This document shows, one piece after another, positions 36,540 to 45,928 of a stretch of DNA of 64,000 nt (positions within the stretch are counted from its first letter, which is position 1; each line of letters starts with the position of its first letter). The stretch comes from Clostridia bacterium. GTDB lineage: Bacteria; Bacillota; Clostridia; Christensenellales; Aristaeellaceae. A program made the translations under genes and the position numbers. Under the pieces are notes generated by a model. It saw only the letters and a list, made by a program, of their open reading frames with translations. It was not told the origin of the DNA and searched no databases. The stretch is from assembly GCA_017519405.1 (NCBI GenBank), contig JAFWSH010000005.1, positions 160,329 through 224,328 of the forward strand, read 5' to 3'.

Positions 36540-37349
36540 TCACCGGGTGAGGTCATTCAGGTCCAGCACGACCTCCGAGAGCATGTTGGCGCCGAAGGCG
36601 GCAAAACCGGAACGGGCCGGAAGCCGCATGACACGGGTGAAACCAGCGCCTTCGGCGATCCGGACCGCCCGGTCCATGTGATAGTCGCTGCTGATCATGA
36701 CGACGGGCGCGTCCTTGGAGAAGCCTTCCATCGCCGCGATGTTCCCGAAGTTCTGGCGGGTGGAGGCCGCCTGGTCCTCCAGGATCAGCCGGTCCTCCGC
36801 CACGCCCTGCCCCATGAGAATGTCCCGCATGACCACCGCTTCCGTGCGGCCCGAAGCGTCGGGGTTGCCGCCGGTCAGGATGAGCTGTGCCTCCGGGTAT
36901 TTCTCAAGATAGGCCCTGCCCGTGTCCAGCCTCGAGCGCAGGTCCGGGGCGGCCTCGCCGTTTTCCAGCGCCAGGCCCAGCACAATGGCATGATCCGCCG
37001 GGCCTGCGGTGTGGATCATCCCGCCGATGACCACCTTTCCGCAGAAGAAGATGATCACCGCGCTGAGCAGGGCCAGGGCCACGCGGAGAACCCAGCCGAT
37101 CCCTTTCAGGACGGCGGGCTTCCAGCAGGTGAGAAAGCCGAAGCGCAGATCCAGCGCAGAGAACAGCAGAATGGCGCACAGGATGAGCTCATAGACAAAT
37201 ACTTTCTGGACATCCGTCTTCAGGACCACGGCGTTGATCCGCGCCGGCATAACCAGCAGGACGTCGGCCGTCAGCAGGACGACCAGTCCCAGCAGGATGT
37301 CGCCGATGATCCTCCGGGCGGGGGAAATGGGGTCATTCACTGTCATCAT
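36540..37349 (-). CDS. DUF218 (YdcF/SanA/ElyC-like) membrane protein
   Basis: A 269-residue protein with three or four N-terminal membrane segments (to ~residue 105), then the extracytoplasmic DUF218 domain: DHAIVLGLALENGEAAPDLRSR, LILTGGNPDASGRTEA, ILEDQAASTRQNFGN and VVMISSDYHMDRAV. Family members affect envelope integrity and peptidoglycan or lipid-carrier metabolism; the reaction is not established. The start overlaps the stop of the upstream surface-protein gene as TGATG, implying coupled translation. Confidence 0.88.
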   Translation of the reverse strand: MMTVNDPISPARRIIGDILLGLVVLLTADVLLVMPARINAVVLKTDVQKVFVYELILCAILLFSALDLRFGFLTCWKPAVLKGIGWVLRVALALLSAVIIFFCGKVVIGGMIHTAGPADHAIVLGLALENGEAAPDLRSRLDTGRAYLEKYPEAQLILTGGNPDASGRTEAVVMRDILMGQGVAEDRLILEDQAASTRQNFGNIAAMEGFSKDAPVVMISSDYHMDRAVRIAEGAGFTRVMRLPARSGFAAFGANMLSEVVLDLNDLTR

Positions 37350-40300
37350 CAGTCTCCTTGGGTTTCCGCCACAAACACACAGTTGTCGTGGCTCAGGCAG
37401 TAATCCTCCGCCGGGCTTTCCTCCGCGCCGTACACATAGACCAGTGCGCAGCCGTCCAGCACGCCCTCCCCCAGGGTGCAGCCCTCCGGGATGCGGATCT
37501 GCGTAAGATTCCCGCAGTTCTTGAAGGCATGGGCGCCGATGCTCCTGCAGCCGTCGTGAATGTACACCGAGCTCATGGCCGCGCCCTCAAAGGCGCTCTC
37601 CTCAATGGCGGTGACGTGATCCGGCAGCAGGAAGTCCGGCGTGCCGAAGGGGCGGTAGATGAACGGCGTCACGGTCGTATTCCCCGCTGGCATGGTGAAG
37701 GGCACAGGGTACACCACGGTGCCGTTCCCGGCGTTGATCGGGGTCACCTCTGCCAGGCTCCGGTCGGCAATGTCCCGGCTGACCCGCACGGGGGAAATGT
37801 CCGCGCCGGTCAGGTTCAGCGCCAGCAGGCGCCATCCCGCGTCATAGGCGCTCTGGTCCAGGTACACCATGGCTGTCACCCGCTCCCCCGCGGCGGCCTC
37901 CGCGTTGCCGCTGGTGCGCCAGCCCGCGTCCGCCTGGGCCGCCCAGGTGATGGTGTGGATCTGCGCCCACTGGGCCGTGAGGGTATACGCCGGCTTGTTC
38001 AGGCCCACCACGGGCATGTGTTCGGTATGCAGGACTGTCCCTTCGTCCACCAGCCAGCCCCGGAAGGTCAGGCCCTCCGGTGCGGTGAAGCCCTCCGGTA
38101 CGCCGGGGCAGGTGAAGTGGGTGCCGTCGCTGTTGGTGAAGTATTTGCCGGCGCTGATGGCCTCCGCCCAGTTGGCCGCGTCCTCGCTGCTGAGGATCAC
38201 GGGCTCGCCGGTGCCTTCGCCGGGGAGGAGGGTGAAGGTGTAGCCCTCGCCCCACCGGGCCCGGAGGGTGATGTCCTCCGTGATGGGCTCCAGGCAGCCG
38301 AAGCCCTCCTCCGTCATCACGCCGTCCCGCACATAGAACCAGCCCTCGAAGGTATGCCCTTCCTTCGTGGGCACTTCGGGAAGCTCGGCGGTCTCGCCGC
38401 TGATCACGGTCTGGGCCGGGATCTCGGTGCCGCCGTTGGCGTCGAAGGTGACGATGAAGGTGCCCAGCGCCCGCCAGACGGCCTTCAGGGTCAGGCTCCC
38501 GGTGACCGGGGCGGTGAAGTCATAGGCTGTCTCCGCCAGGGTGCCCGCCTCCGCGTCCAGCACCCGGTACCAGCCCTCGAAGGTATACCCGTCCTTCGTG
38601 GGCGCTTCCGGCTCCGTTGCCGCCGCGCCGGTGGTCACCATCTGGGCCTCGGTTTCGGTGCCGCCGTCGGCGTCGAAGGTCACCATGAGGCTGTGGGAGT
38701 CATATCCGCACACGGTGCAGACGCCGTTTGCGTCCGGGGTGTGCGCTTCCTCGGGGTTCTTTATCCGGCAATCGTCGCAGACCAGCTTGTGGGTCGTGGG
38801 GGTGATGTTGTAGTGCGTGTGCTCGTGGGTGCAGGGCTCGATATCGACATCATAGGCGTATGAAACCACTTCGGTTAAATCGTTCTCGATATGGCTTGTC
38901 GGGTTCTGATGGGTCTTTACAGAAATTTTCAGGTTGTCGGCAAAGTAGATTCCGTCGAAAAAACTACCACCGTGACTTGAACTGGCTGCACCTCCTGACA
39001 TTCCCAAAGCACATGCCCAAGTTATTTTAGATTTATTTTGAGCCTCTTCATACTGATGTACTGTAACATGTCCGCCGTTAATGTCGACATACCCCCGAGA
39101 ATAGTTTTGTCCGACAAATGTTGCGCCTGAACCGATTCCGGCGCCATAGCCTCCTAAAACCATGGAAACAACGTATCCTCCGTTGATCGTAATTCTGTTC
39201 ATCAGAGGACCTTGCTGTCCGCCGCCAATCCCGGCAGCCCCACCGTTAGCTACAGTCGATACACTTCCGCCGTTGATTGTAATGTTTGGGTTTGAAGCCA
39301 ACTCACCACCGCCAATCGGTGATCCGGGGCCGCCAAAGGCAACTACATCGCCTCCATTGATGATGATGTCATCGCCTGTGCCGGCCAATTTTTCACCTGA
39401 GCCAATTCCTGCGCCGTTGCCTTCAGCTTGCGCTGTAATGGTTCCGCCGTTGATCGTGATATGCCCGTTGACACCTTTGCTGTTGCCGCCTATCGCCGCA
39501 TTCCCGCCCTGTGATATGGCCCACAATACGCCATTGGCGCTTGTCCCCCAAATGGTCAGCGAATGCGAGCCCGGCACATGGATTCCTTTGTTTACAAGGA
39601 TAGTAGAATTCCCGTCAAGCACCAGATTGACGTTTCCTGAAATTGCCAGTCGGGTGTCAAGGGTTATATCAGTATTCATGACATACCACCCGCTGGTCAG
39701 CGTGGTCATATCCTTCGTGAAAACCTGATAGTCGTAGAGGTCAATGTCCGCGCCCCGGGGATTCTTCACCAGAATGCTGGCGTAGACCGTCGCGTTCTCC
39801 GCCGGCGCGCTGAAGGTGAAGACACCGTCGCTGCCCTCTTCGGCGAAGATCTCCTCGCCGCTGCCCGTTTTCGCGATGATGGCGTGATAGCGCGCACCGT
39901 TCTGAAGGGTTACCCGGACGATGTCCCCCTCCCCGGCGAAAACGCTGGCAAAGCCGTGGTTCAGGGAGATGACGGAGACCAGGTTCGGGGCAAGCGCGAA
40001 CAGCTTCGTGGCGCTCTTCTCTGCGCTCAGTTCCAGGTTCACGCTGCATTCCGGCATCACAAAGCTCCAGCCGAAGGGCTCGTCGGGGATCAGGTGTGGC
40101 ATCACCTTGACGCCGTCGCTCCGGGTGACGCTCAGGGGCGCGTTGCCGGTGGTGACGCTCTCCAGCTGCGCCTGCACGGTGAAGACCTCGCCGCCCCAGG
40201 CCACCTTCAGGTCGGGGCTCAGGGTGAGGGTGCCGCTGCCCAGCTCGCTGGCCTGGGGCAGGGTGACATACCAGCCCTTCCGCTGCACCGCCGTCAGCAT

Positions 40301-41545
40301 CACCGGCGCGTCCGGCATCACGAAGGAGCCGGAGGCGTTCTTGGTGGCCTCGTCGAAGGCCCGGACGACCCACCCGCCGGTGACGGTCTCGCCGTTCTCC
40401 TCATAGGTATAGGTCAGATTGCTGATGCCCAGGAAGTACTCGTCCACCGCGCTGCCGCCCGTGACGGTCACCTCCACCGTCTGCCCGGCCTCGGCATAGA
40501 AGCTGCCTGCGTTCAGCGCCGTGCCGTTCACGCTCAGCGAGAAGGTGGCGCGGTTGCTGCCGGTGATCTCCTCTCCCGTGGCCTCGTCCAGCGCGCTCAG
40601 GCTGATGGGCCAGCCCGCCACGGGGATCTCCGCCGTGACGGTGACAGGGGCGGCAGGCATCAAGAAGGTCGCCCGGTTGTTGACCACATCGGACACCGTC
40701 ACATCCACCCGCTGGCCATCCGCGGTGTAATACGCCAGCACCGTCGCCGTGGAAGGCGATACCGTGACGGTGACCGTCTCGCCCACGTGCGCGGTTTCCT
40801 TGTCCGCGGCCAGGGTGAAGCCGGCGGGGGTCTCCACCGTGACGGCGTAGTCGATGAACTCGAACACGGCCGCCACCCGCACGTCGTACCCGGGCATGGT
40901 GAAGGTGTAGTGGGTGTCGTCCACCTGCGTCAGCGCCAGCGTGGTGCCGCTGTCCCCGGCCTTGTACGCCGTCAGCCCGCCGGTGGCCAGCTTCGTGCCC
41001 GGGTTCATGCCCAGGGTGACGGTGACGGTCTCCCCCGCCTCGGCGGAGGCCTTGTCCACCGTCACGGTGCTGCCCGTCCCGCCGTCGTCCGCTACGGCGG
41101 CGGTCACGGCGTACACGACAGGCCCGGCCTCGGTATGGTGCGCCTCGACGAGCAGGCCGTTATTATTCACATAGGTTTTGCCTGTGGGCACAGTGAAGGT
41201 ATATGTCGAGTCGGTTGACGACGTAACGTAATCCTCTGTGTCCGTCGACATACGGGTCATATTTTTGATGGCGTAGACCGCGCAGCTGTCCAGCCGGTAT
41301 CCGCTGGCGGGCGTGCTGATCAGCGTGACGGTATCCCCCTCCGCCACGGTGTAATACCAGTAGATCCCCTGCTTGACATTGGTCTCGATGACCGTCCCGT
41401 TCCGCTGCACGGCAAACGAACCGTACTCTGATTCGGGAATCACCAGATTGACGTCACCCGCCAGCGCGCTCCCGCACAGCAGCAGGGCACACAGGCACAG
41501 GATCAGGGCCGCCCACAGCTTCAGACGCATTTTCATAACAGACAT
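37349..41545 (-). CDS. giant secreted beta-helix/InlB-repeat surface protein (~1398 aa)
   Basis: Signal peptide KLWAALILCLCALLLCGSALA. The N-terminal ~600 residues are tandem beta domains with repeated motifs such as VTVTLGMNPG and GETVTVTVSP. Residues ~610-830 form a Gly-rich beta-helix with repeated INGG and GAGIGSG units. A C-x2-C pair follows, then two InlB/Listeria-Bacteroides repeats (VTFDADGG and VTFDANGG, each ending in L-K-A-V-W or L-R-A-R-W), and a C-terminal LRR_5 unit (FEGAAMSSVYIHDGCRSIG) ending CVFVAETQGD, paralogous to the other giant protein. The centre (about 38860-39735) is AT-richer than the rest. Start is ATG 41545 or, with longer spacing, 41536. First gene of the operon. 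Confidence 0.82.
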   Translation of the reverse strand: MSVMKMRLKLWAALILCLCALLLCGSALAGDVNLVIPESEYGSFAVQRNGTVIETNVKQGIYWYYTVAEGDTVTLISTPASGYRLDSCAVYAIKNMTRMSTDTEDYVTSSTDSTYTFTVPTGKTYVNNNGLLVEAHHTEAGPVVYAVTAAVADDGGTGSTVTVDKASAEAGETVTVTLGMNPGTKLATGGLTAYKAGDSGTTLALTQVDDTHYTFTMPGYDVRVAAVFEFIDYAVTVETPAGFTLAADKETAHVGETVTVTVSPSTATVLAYYTADGQRVDVTVSDVVNNRATFLMPAAPVTVTAEIPVAGWPISLSALDEATGEEITGSNRATFSLSVNGTALNAGSFYAEAGQTVEVTVTGGSAVDEYFLGISNLTYTYEENGETVTGGWVVRAFDEATKNASGSFVMPDAPVMLTAVQRKGWYVTLPQASELGSGTLTLSPDLKVAWGGEVFTVQAQLESVTTGNAPLSVTRSDGVKVMPHLIPDEPFGWSFVMPECSVNLELSAEKSATKLFALAPNLVSVISLNHGFASVFAGEGDIVRVTLQNGARYHAIIAKTGSGEEIFAEEGSDGVFTFSAPAENATVYASILVKNPRGADIDLYDYQVFTKDMTTLTSGWYVMNTDITLDTRLAISGNVNLVLDGNSTILVNKGIHVPGSHSLTIWGTSANGVLWAISQGGNAAIGGNSKGVNGHITINGGTITAQAEGNGAGIGSGEKLAGTGDDIIINGGDVVAFGGPGSPIGGGELASNPNITINGGSVSTVANGGAAGIGGGQQGPLMNRITINGGYVVSMVLGGYGAGIGSGATFVGQNYSRGYVDINGGHVTVHQYEEAQNKSKITWACALGMSGGAASSSHGGSFFDGIYFADNLKISVKTHQNPTSHIENDLTEVVSYAYDVDIEPCTHEHTHYNITPTTHKLVCDDCRIKNPEEAHTPDANGVCTVCGYDSHSLMVTFDADGGTETEAQMVTTGAAATEPEAPTKDGYTFEGWYRVLDAEAGTLAETAYDFTAPVTGSLTLKAVWRALGTFIVTFDANGGTEIPAQTVISGETAELPEVPTKEGHTFEGWFYVRDGVMTEEGFGCLEPITEDITLRARWGEGYTFTLLPGEGTGEPVILSSEDAANWAEAISAGKYFTNSDGTHFTCPGVPEGFTAPEGLTFRGWLVDEGTVLHTEHMPVVGLNKPAYTLTAQWAQIHTITWAAQADAGWRTSGNAEAAAGERVTAMVYLDQSAYDAGWRLLALNLTGADISPVRVSRDIADRSLAEVTPINAGNGTVVYPVPFTMPAGNTTVTPFIYRPFGTPDFLLPDHVTAIEESAFEGAAMSSVYIHDGCRSIGAHAFKNCGNLTQIRIPEGCTLGEGVLDGCALVYVYGAEESPAEDYCLSHDNCVFVAETQGD

Positions 41546-41723
41546 CTCCCTCCGCAGATCACAGACGGACAAAAGCCGACAGGGGGAACGACGCGGGCAT
41601 CATTCCCCTTGCCGGCTGAAAAAAGAGCGCGTTGAACAGGGCGCAGTTATCCCGCTTGCCTGCTTGAGCGTGGCACAGCGCAGCATCCCTGTCAGCCCCT
41701 TCCCGTGAGCAGGATCGGGCATT

Positions 41724-41745
41724 TACAATAACCCATGGTATTGTA
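41724..41745. promoter_or_regulatory. inverted repeat overlapping the surface-operon -10 box
   Basis: TACAATA and TATTGTA are 7-bp arms with an 8-bp centre. The right arm contains the -10 box, so a bound protein would block transcription. Confidence 0.5.
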
Positions 41746-41768
41746 GCATTTTTCATGCGGCAGGACAA
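41740..41768 (-). promoter_or_regulatory. promoter of the giant surface-protein operon
   Basis: Minus-strand TTGTCC (41763-41768), 17 nt, TACAAT (41740-41745). Confidence 0.6.
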
Positions 41769-41849
41769 GGGACAGAAGAAATTTCCGTGCCCGGGAGACG
41801 GCCCGGCTTTTAGTTCACGCACAAAACCCCTGAATCCATGCAAACATTC

Positions 41850-41878
41850 TTGCGTTTCTCTCCGGGCTCCGCTATCAT
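41850..41878 (+). promoter_or_regulatory. putative promoter of the GH43-like gene
   Basis: TTGCGT (41850-41855), 17 nt, TATCAT (41873-41878), about 70 nt before the ATG. Confidence 0.5.
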
Positions 41879-41947
41879 ATGGTTGAACCACCCCTGCCCA
41901 TCCAAATCCATCCGGGCGTCCTGCCCGAACAGAAAGGGGACAGCACC

Positions 41948-43393
41948 ATGCAGGCCTTCAATCCCTACCTCCCCGGCTGGGAGTACATCCCCGACGGCGA
42001 GCCCTACGTCTTCGGCGACCGGGTGTACGTCTACGGCAGCCACGACCGCTTCGGCGCGCCGCTGTTCTGTCTGAACGACTATGTGTGCTGGTCCGCGCCG
42101 GTGGACAACCTGGCGGACTGGACCTGCTCCGGGGTCATCTTCCGGAAGAACCAGGACCCCATGAACCGCCTGGGCCTGCGGATCCTCTTCGCCCCGGACG
42201 TGGCGCAGGGCCCCGACGGGCGGTTCTACCTGTACTACGCCTACGACTTCCTGGGGGTCATCGGCGTGGCGGTGTGCGACAAGCCGGACGGGCAGTACCA
42301 GTTCTACGGCCATGTCCACTTCCCGGACGGCACCGTCTGGGGCCGGCGGAAGGGGGACGAGTTCCCCTTCGACCCCGGCGTGCTGGTGGACGACGACGGC
42401 CGGGTGTTCCTCTACTCCGGGTTTGAGACCCATGTGCCGGCCATCATGAGCCGCTTCCGGGGCCACAGGAACTCCGGCGGCGTGGTGCTGGAGCTGGAGC
42501 AGGACATGGTGACGGTGAAGGCCGGCCCCAAGCTCCTCTTCCCCCTGAAAACCAACACGGAGACGCCCCCGCCGGCGGACTTCCGGGGCCACGAGTTCTT
42601 CGAGGCCTCCTCCATCCGCAAGATCGACGGAAAGTATGTCTTCGTCTACTCCTCCACCAACAACCACGAGCTGTGCTGGGCGGTGAGCGACCGGCCGGAC
42701 GGGGGCTTCCGCTTCGGCGGCACCCTGGTGGACCAGGGGGACCTCTACCTGGACGGCCGCACCGACGAGACCCACGCCCTGAACTACCTGGGCAACACCC
42801 ACGGCGGCATGGTGCAGCTGAACGGGAACTGGTACATCTTCTACCACCGCCAGACGAATCAGCACTCCTACAGCCGCCAGGCCTGCGCGGAGCGGCTGAG
42901 GCGCACCCCGGAGGGCGGCTTCCTGCAGGCGGAGGTCACCTCCTGCGGGCTGAACGGCGGCCCCCTCCAGGGCAAGGGCGAGTACCCCGCCCGCATCGCC
43001 TGCAACCTCTGGAGCCGGGAGGGCACCGCCCGCTACGACCGGAAGTTCGACAAGGCCGCCCACCCCTTCTTCACCCAGACGGGGAAGGACCGGGAGGACA
43101 GGGATGACCAGTACATCGCCAATATGCGCTCCGGGGCGGTGGCGGGCTTCAAGTACTTCGACTTCCTGGGCGCCGGCCGGCTCGCGGTGCAGTACAGCGG
43201 CCAGGCCACGGGCAAGCTGGAGGTCTCCACCACCCCGGACTTCTCCGCCCTCTGCGCTGTGGCCGCCATCCGTCCCTCCGCCGCCCCCGCCTGGGAGGAC
43301 ACCGCCCTGGCCATCCCCGACGGCGTACATCCCCTGTACTTCCGCTTCGTGGGGGAAGGCGCGCTGAATTTCCACCGCTTCAGGCTGGGGTAA
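41948..43393 (+). CDS. GH43-like five-bladed beta-propeller glycoside hydrolase
   Basis: A 481-residue protein without a signal peptide. The propeller starts FNPYLPGWEYIPDGEPYVF and contains GSHDRFG, a W-S-A-P-V-D motif, LFAPDVAQGPDGRFYLYYAYD, EFPFDPGVLVDDDGRVFLY and a catalytic-type Glu in GHEFFEASSIRKIDGKYVF. These match GH43 enzymes that trim arabinose, xylose or galactose from plant polysaccharides. A C-terminal ~110-residue beta-sandwich (CBM6-like) follows. The exact substrate is unknown. The start is the ATG at 41948; the frame extends upstream without a ribosome site. A terminator follows. Confidence 0.83.
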   Translation: MQAFNPYLPGWEYIPDGEPYVFGDRVYVYGSHDRFGAPLFCLNDYVCWSAPVDNLADWTCSGVIFRKNQDPMNRLGLRILFAPDVAQGPDGRFYLYYAYDFLGVIGVAVCDKPDGQYQFYGHVHFPDGTVWGRRKGDEFPFDPGVLVDDDGRVFLYSGFETHVPAIMSRFRGHRNSGGVVLELEQDMVTVKAGPKLLFPLKTNTETPPPADFRGHEFFEASSIRKIDGKYVFVYSSTNNHELCWAVSDRPDGGFRFGGTLVDQGDLYLDGRTDETHALNYLGNTHGGMVQLNGNWYIFYHRQTNQHSYSRQACAERLRRTPEGGFLQAEVTSCGLNGGPLQGKGEYPARIACNLWSREGTARYDRKFDKAAHPFFTQTGKDREDRDDQYIANMRSGAVAGFKYFDFLGAGRLAVQYSGQATGKLEVSTTPDFSALCAVAAIRPSAAPAWEDTALAIPDGVHPLYFRFVGEGALNFHRFRLG

Positions 43394-43438
43394 GCAGCGT
43401 GCCCGCTCCCCATCCTCCTGCCAAACTGCACAGAAACA

Positions 43439-43475
43439 GGGCCGGCTGACTTTTACAGAAGCAGCCGGCCCTTTA
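43439..43475 (+). terminator. intrinsic terminator after the GH43-like gene
   Basis: GGGCCGGCTG and CAGCCGGCCC form a 10-bp stem, followed by TTTATC. Confidence 0.85.
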
Positions 43476-43625
43476 TCCCGGAATGATGGGTTTGTGCTGT
43501 CAATCTCTGTGGCCTTGGTTCCGCTGCCGCTGCAGCCTCCGGTTAGGAGCAATCATCAGATCGGTGCCGTCGTCGTTCAGCCAGATCCTGCGGGCCAGGC
43601 CGGCGGTGTGCGCCCAGCCGGAAGC

Positions 43626-43739
43626 GCCATGCTCCGCTTCGCCAACGCAGCCGCCTATCTGGTGACCGCCCGCAAGGGTGCCATCCGCTCCATGCCCGAG
43701 GCGGCAGAGGTGGTCGAGCTGCTGGCGGGGAATCCGTAA
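43626..43739 (+). pseudogene. C-terminal remnant of a PfkB-family sugar kinase
   Basis: The in-frame peptide AMLRFANAAAYLVTARKG, followed by A-I-R-S-M-P-E-A-A-E-V-V-E-L-L, is the characteristic C-terminus of fructokinase/ribokinase-type PfkB proteins. The catalytic G-A-G-D motif and everything before it are missing. Nothing recognisable of the gene remains upstream. Confidence 0.65.
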
Positions 43740-43819
43740 AGCCGGGCTGGTCCCGCATGCACGGTCCGGACTGATCAGACGGTCTTTGACACGCGCACAC
43801 GGTCATTCTCTGTGAAAAC

Positions 43820-43850
43820 AAGCGGCAGGGTTGCATGCCCCGCCGCTTTT
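43820..43850. terminator. bidirectional terminator
   Basis: AGCGGC-GGG arms around TTGCATG, with TTTT on the plus strand and TTGTTTTC on the minus strand. It can end the minus-strand ECF gene. Confidence 0.7.
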
Positions 43851-43976
43851 GCGTTCATGGCCCTTCCAGGCTTCCTGCAGCGTCTTAGCTCTGCACCGTG
43901 AACCAGTAAGTCCGTGTCGGGCTTCAGGCCGGTCAGCGCCGGCGAAAGCGATCCCATGCAATCGCCTCCGCCTGCC

Positions 43977-44552
43977 TCAGCGGCGGGAAGCGGTATTCTG
44001 CGGCGGGATGTCCGGACGGACATGGAAGCACTGCCGGAACACCTTTCTCAGCTGCATCGGGTAGAGCAGGATCATGGAGGCGGCGGCACCGAAACCGGCC
44101 TGGAGGAACTCAAAGGGGAGCTTGAGCACGGCCAATTCCGGGGTGGAATAGACAAAGGCGCGGCCCAGGGTGTAGCCCAGCACCATGATCAGCGCGCCCG
44201 CAGTGACGGCGACGGAGGAGGACAGCAGCTGCCGCCGCTGCCACAGCCTGTGGGAGAGCAGCGAGATCACGACGGCCTGCAGGCCATGGGTGACCAGGGA
44301 GACAAACATCGGCGCGGGGTAGAAGAAGAAGTCCCCCAGGAAGGAGCCGACGCCGCCCACAATGAAGGCGGCCACCGGGTCCAGCAGCACGGCGGCTGTG
44401 TCAATCACCACATCGCAGAAATACAGGTGCCCGCCGGGGACGGGAATCGAGAAGATGCTCAGCGACAGGACCACATTCATCGCGGTCAGGAGGCCGGTCA
44501 GGGTCAGCCAGAGCGGGCTGCCCCTGCGAAGGCTCATCGCGGCTGTGTGCAA
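43977..44552 (-). CDS. ECF transporter S component (substrate-binding membrane subunit)
   Basis: A 191-residue hydrophobic protein with five to six membrane helices. LTGLLTAMNVVLSLSIFSIPV and GHLYFCDVVIDTAAVLLDPVAAF (as DVVIDTAAVLLDPVAAF), then GGVGSFLGDFFFYPAPMF, are typical of S components, which bind a vitamin or amino acid and dock on the shared EcfAAT module. The start is a TTG at 44552 with GGAGG 8 nt upstream. It lies 71 nt after metY on the same strand, suggesting a sulfur compound such as methionine as substrate; that is inference. Confidence 0.78.
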   Translation of the reverse strand: MHTAAMSLRRGSPLWLTLTGLLTAMNVVLSLSIFSIPVPGGHLYFCDVVIDTAAVLLDPVAAFIVGGVGSFLGDFFFYPAPMFVSLVTHGLQAVVISLLSHRLWQRRQLLSSSVAVTAGALIMVLGYTLGRAFVYSTPELAVLKLPFEFLQAGFGAAASMILLYPMQLRKVFRQCFHVRPDIPPQNTASRR

Positions 44553-44571
44553 GGAAAACACCTCCGGCTAC

Positions 44572-44609
44572 AGCGCGGGGAGCAGAGACGCTGCCCCGCT
44601 CCCTGCGCT
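44572..44609 (-). other. hairpin between metY and the ECF gene
   Basis: AGCGCGGGGAGC (44572-44583) pairs with GCTCCCTGCGCT (44598-44609), one wobble pair. No U-run follows, so it is more likely an mRNA-processing or stability element than a terminator. Confidence 0.5.
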
Positions 44610-44623
44610 GCCGTCATGGATGG

Positions 44624-45928
44624 TTATTTGACCGCTTCGAAGGCCGCATCCAGCGCGGCAATCAGGTCGTTCACGTTCTCCGTGCCGATGGAGAGGCGGA
44701 TCGTGTTGGGCCGGATGCCCTGATCCAGCAGCTCCTCCTCCGTCAGCTGGCTGTGGGTGGTGGTAAAGGGGTGGATCACCAGGGACTTCACATCGGCCAC
44801 ATTGGCCAGCAGGGAGAAGATCGCCAGATGATCGATGAACTGCTTGGCGGTTTCACTGTCGCCCTTGATCTCGAAGGTGAAGATGCTGCCGCCGCCGTTC
44901 GGGAAGTATTTCTGATACAGCGCATGGCTGGGCTCCGTCTCCAGGGCCGGATGATGGACGGCCGCGACCTGGGGATGCTTCGCCAGGTATTCCACGATCT
45001 TCAGCGCGTTTTCCACGTGCCGCTCCACGCGAAGAGACAGGGTCTCCAGCCCCTGCAGGAAGATGAAGGCGTGGAAGGGGGAGAGGGTGGATCCGGTGTC
45101 CCGCAGCAGGATCGCGCGGATATAGGTGGCGAAGGCGGCGGGGCCGACCGCGTCGTAGAAGGAGATGCCGTGATAGCTGGGGTTGGGCTCGGCGATCCAG
45201 GGATACTTGCCGCCGGCCTTCCAGTCAAACTTGCCGCCCTCCACAATCACGCCGCCGATGGCCGTGCCGTGGCCGCCGATGAACTTGGTGGCAGAGTGAA
45301 CCACAATGTCCGCGCCCCATTCCAGCGGCCGGACCAGGTAGGGCGTGGCGAAGGTGTTGTCCACCACCAGGGGCAGACCGTGCCGGTGGGCGATCCGGGC
45401 CACCGCCTCGATGTCGATGATGTTGGAATTCGGGTTGCCCAGGGTTTCGATGTAGATCGCCTTCGTGTTGTCCTGAATGGCGGCCTCAAAGCTCCCTTCG
45501 GCGTCCGGGTCCACAAAGGTGGTGGTGATCCCGCTGGTCAGGGGCAGGGTGTGGGCCAGCAGATTGAAGGTGCCGCCGTAGAGTGTTTTGGAGGCCACAA
45601 TGTGCTCTCCCGCCTTGGCGAGGGCCTGGATCGTGTAGGTAATCGCGGCTGCGCCGGAGGCCACGGCCAGCGCCGCGCTGCCGCCCTCCAGGGAGGCGAT
45701 GCGGGCCTCGAAAACGCCCTGGGTGGGGTTCGTCAGGCGGCCGTAGATGTTGCCGGCATCCCGGAGGCCAAAGCGGTCCGCGGCATGCTCGCTGGAGTGG
45801 AACACATAGGAGGTGGTGGCGTAGATCGGCACCGCCCGCGCGTCGGTGGCGGGATCGGCCTGCTCCTGGCCGATGTGCAGCTGGCGGGTTTCAAAGCTCC
45901 AGTTCGCGGGATTCTGAATATCTGACAT
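44624..45928 (-). CDS. metY: O-acetylhomoserine sulfhydrylase / aminocarboxypropyltransferase
   Basis: A 434-residue PLP enzyme of the Cys/Met metabolism family. [41 protein letters not shown] (as [20 protein letters not shown]), [18 protein letters not shown] and the PLP-lysine region [18 protein letters not shown] are intact. It converts O-acetylhomoserine plus sulfide (or a thiol) to homocysteine. The neighbouring MetA is predicted to make the acetyl ester, so the two form direct sulfhydrylation for methionine. GGAAAGGAG precedes the ATG. It has a 210-nt leader containing a small ORF. Confidence 0.93.
   Translation of the reverse strand: MSDIQNPANWSFETRQLHIGQEQADPATDARAVPIYATTSYVFHSSEHAADRFGLRDAGNIYGRLTNPTQGVFEARIASLEGGSAALAVASGAAAITYTIQALAKAGEHIVASKTLYGGTFNLLAHTLPLTSGITTTFVDPDAEGSFEAAIQDNTKAIYIETLGNPNSNIIDIEAVARIAHRHGLPLVVDNTFATPYLVRPLEWGADIVVHSATKFIGGHGTAIGGVIVEGGKFDWKAGGKYPWIAEPNPSYHGISFYDAVGPAAFATYIRAILLRDTGSTLSPFHAFIFLQGLETLSLRVERHVENALKIVEYLAKHPQVAAVHHPALETEPSHALYQKYFPNGGGSIFTFEIKGDSETAKQFIDHLAIFSLLANVADVKSLVIHPFTTTHSQLTEEELLDQGIRPNTIRLSIGTENVNDLIAALDAAFEAVK

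Larger units (their letters stand above)
41546..41947. other. divergent intergenic region
   Basis: Holds the promoters of the surface-protein operon and of the GH43-like gene (listed separately), plus a ~190-nt leader for the former. No additional gene is seen. Confidence 0.6.

Noticed and set aside
43483-43665. Short frame beginning near 43483
   Set aside because: Out of frame with the PfkB remnant, Cys/Arg/Trp-rich and directly behind a terminator; not a credible gene.
43860-43960. Possible fibronectin-type fragment (LSPALTGLKPDTD) on the minus strand
   Set aside because: Only about a dozen suggestive residues; not enough to call a remnant.
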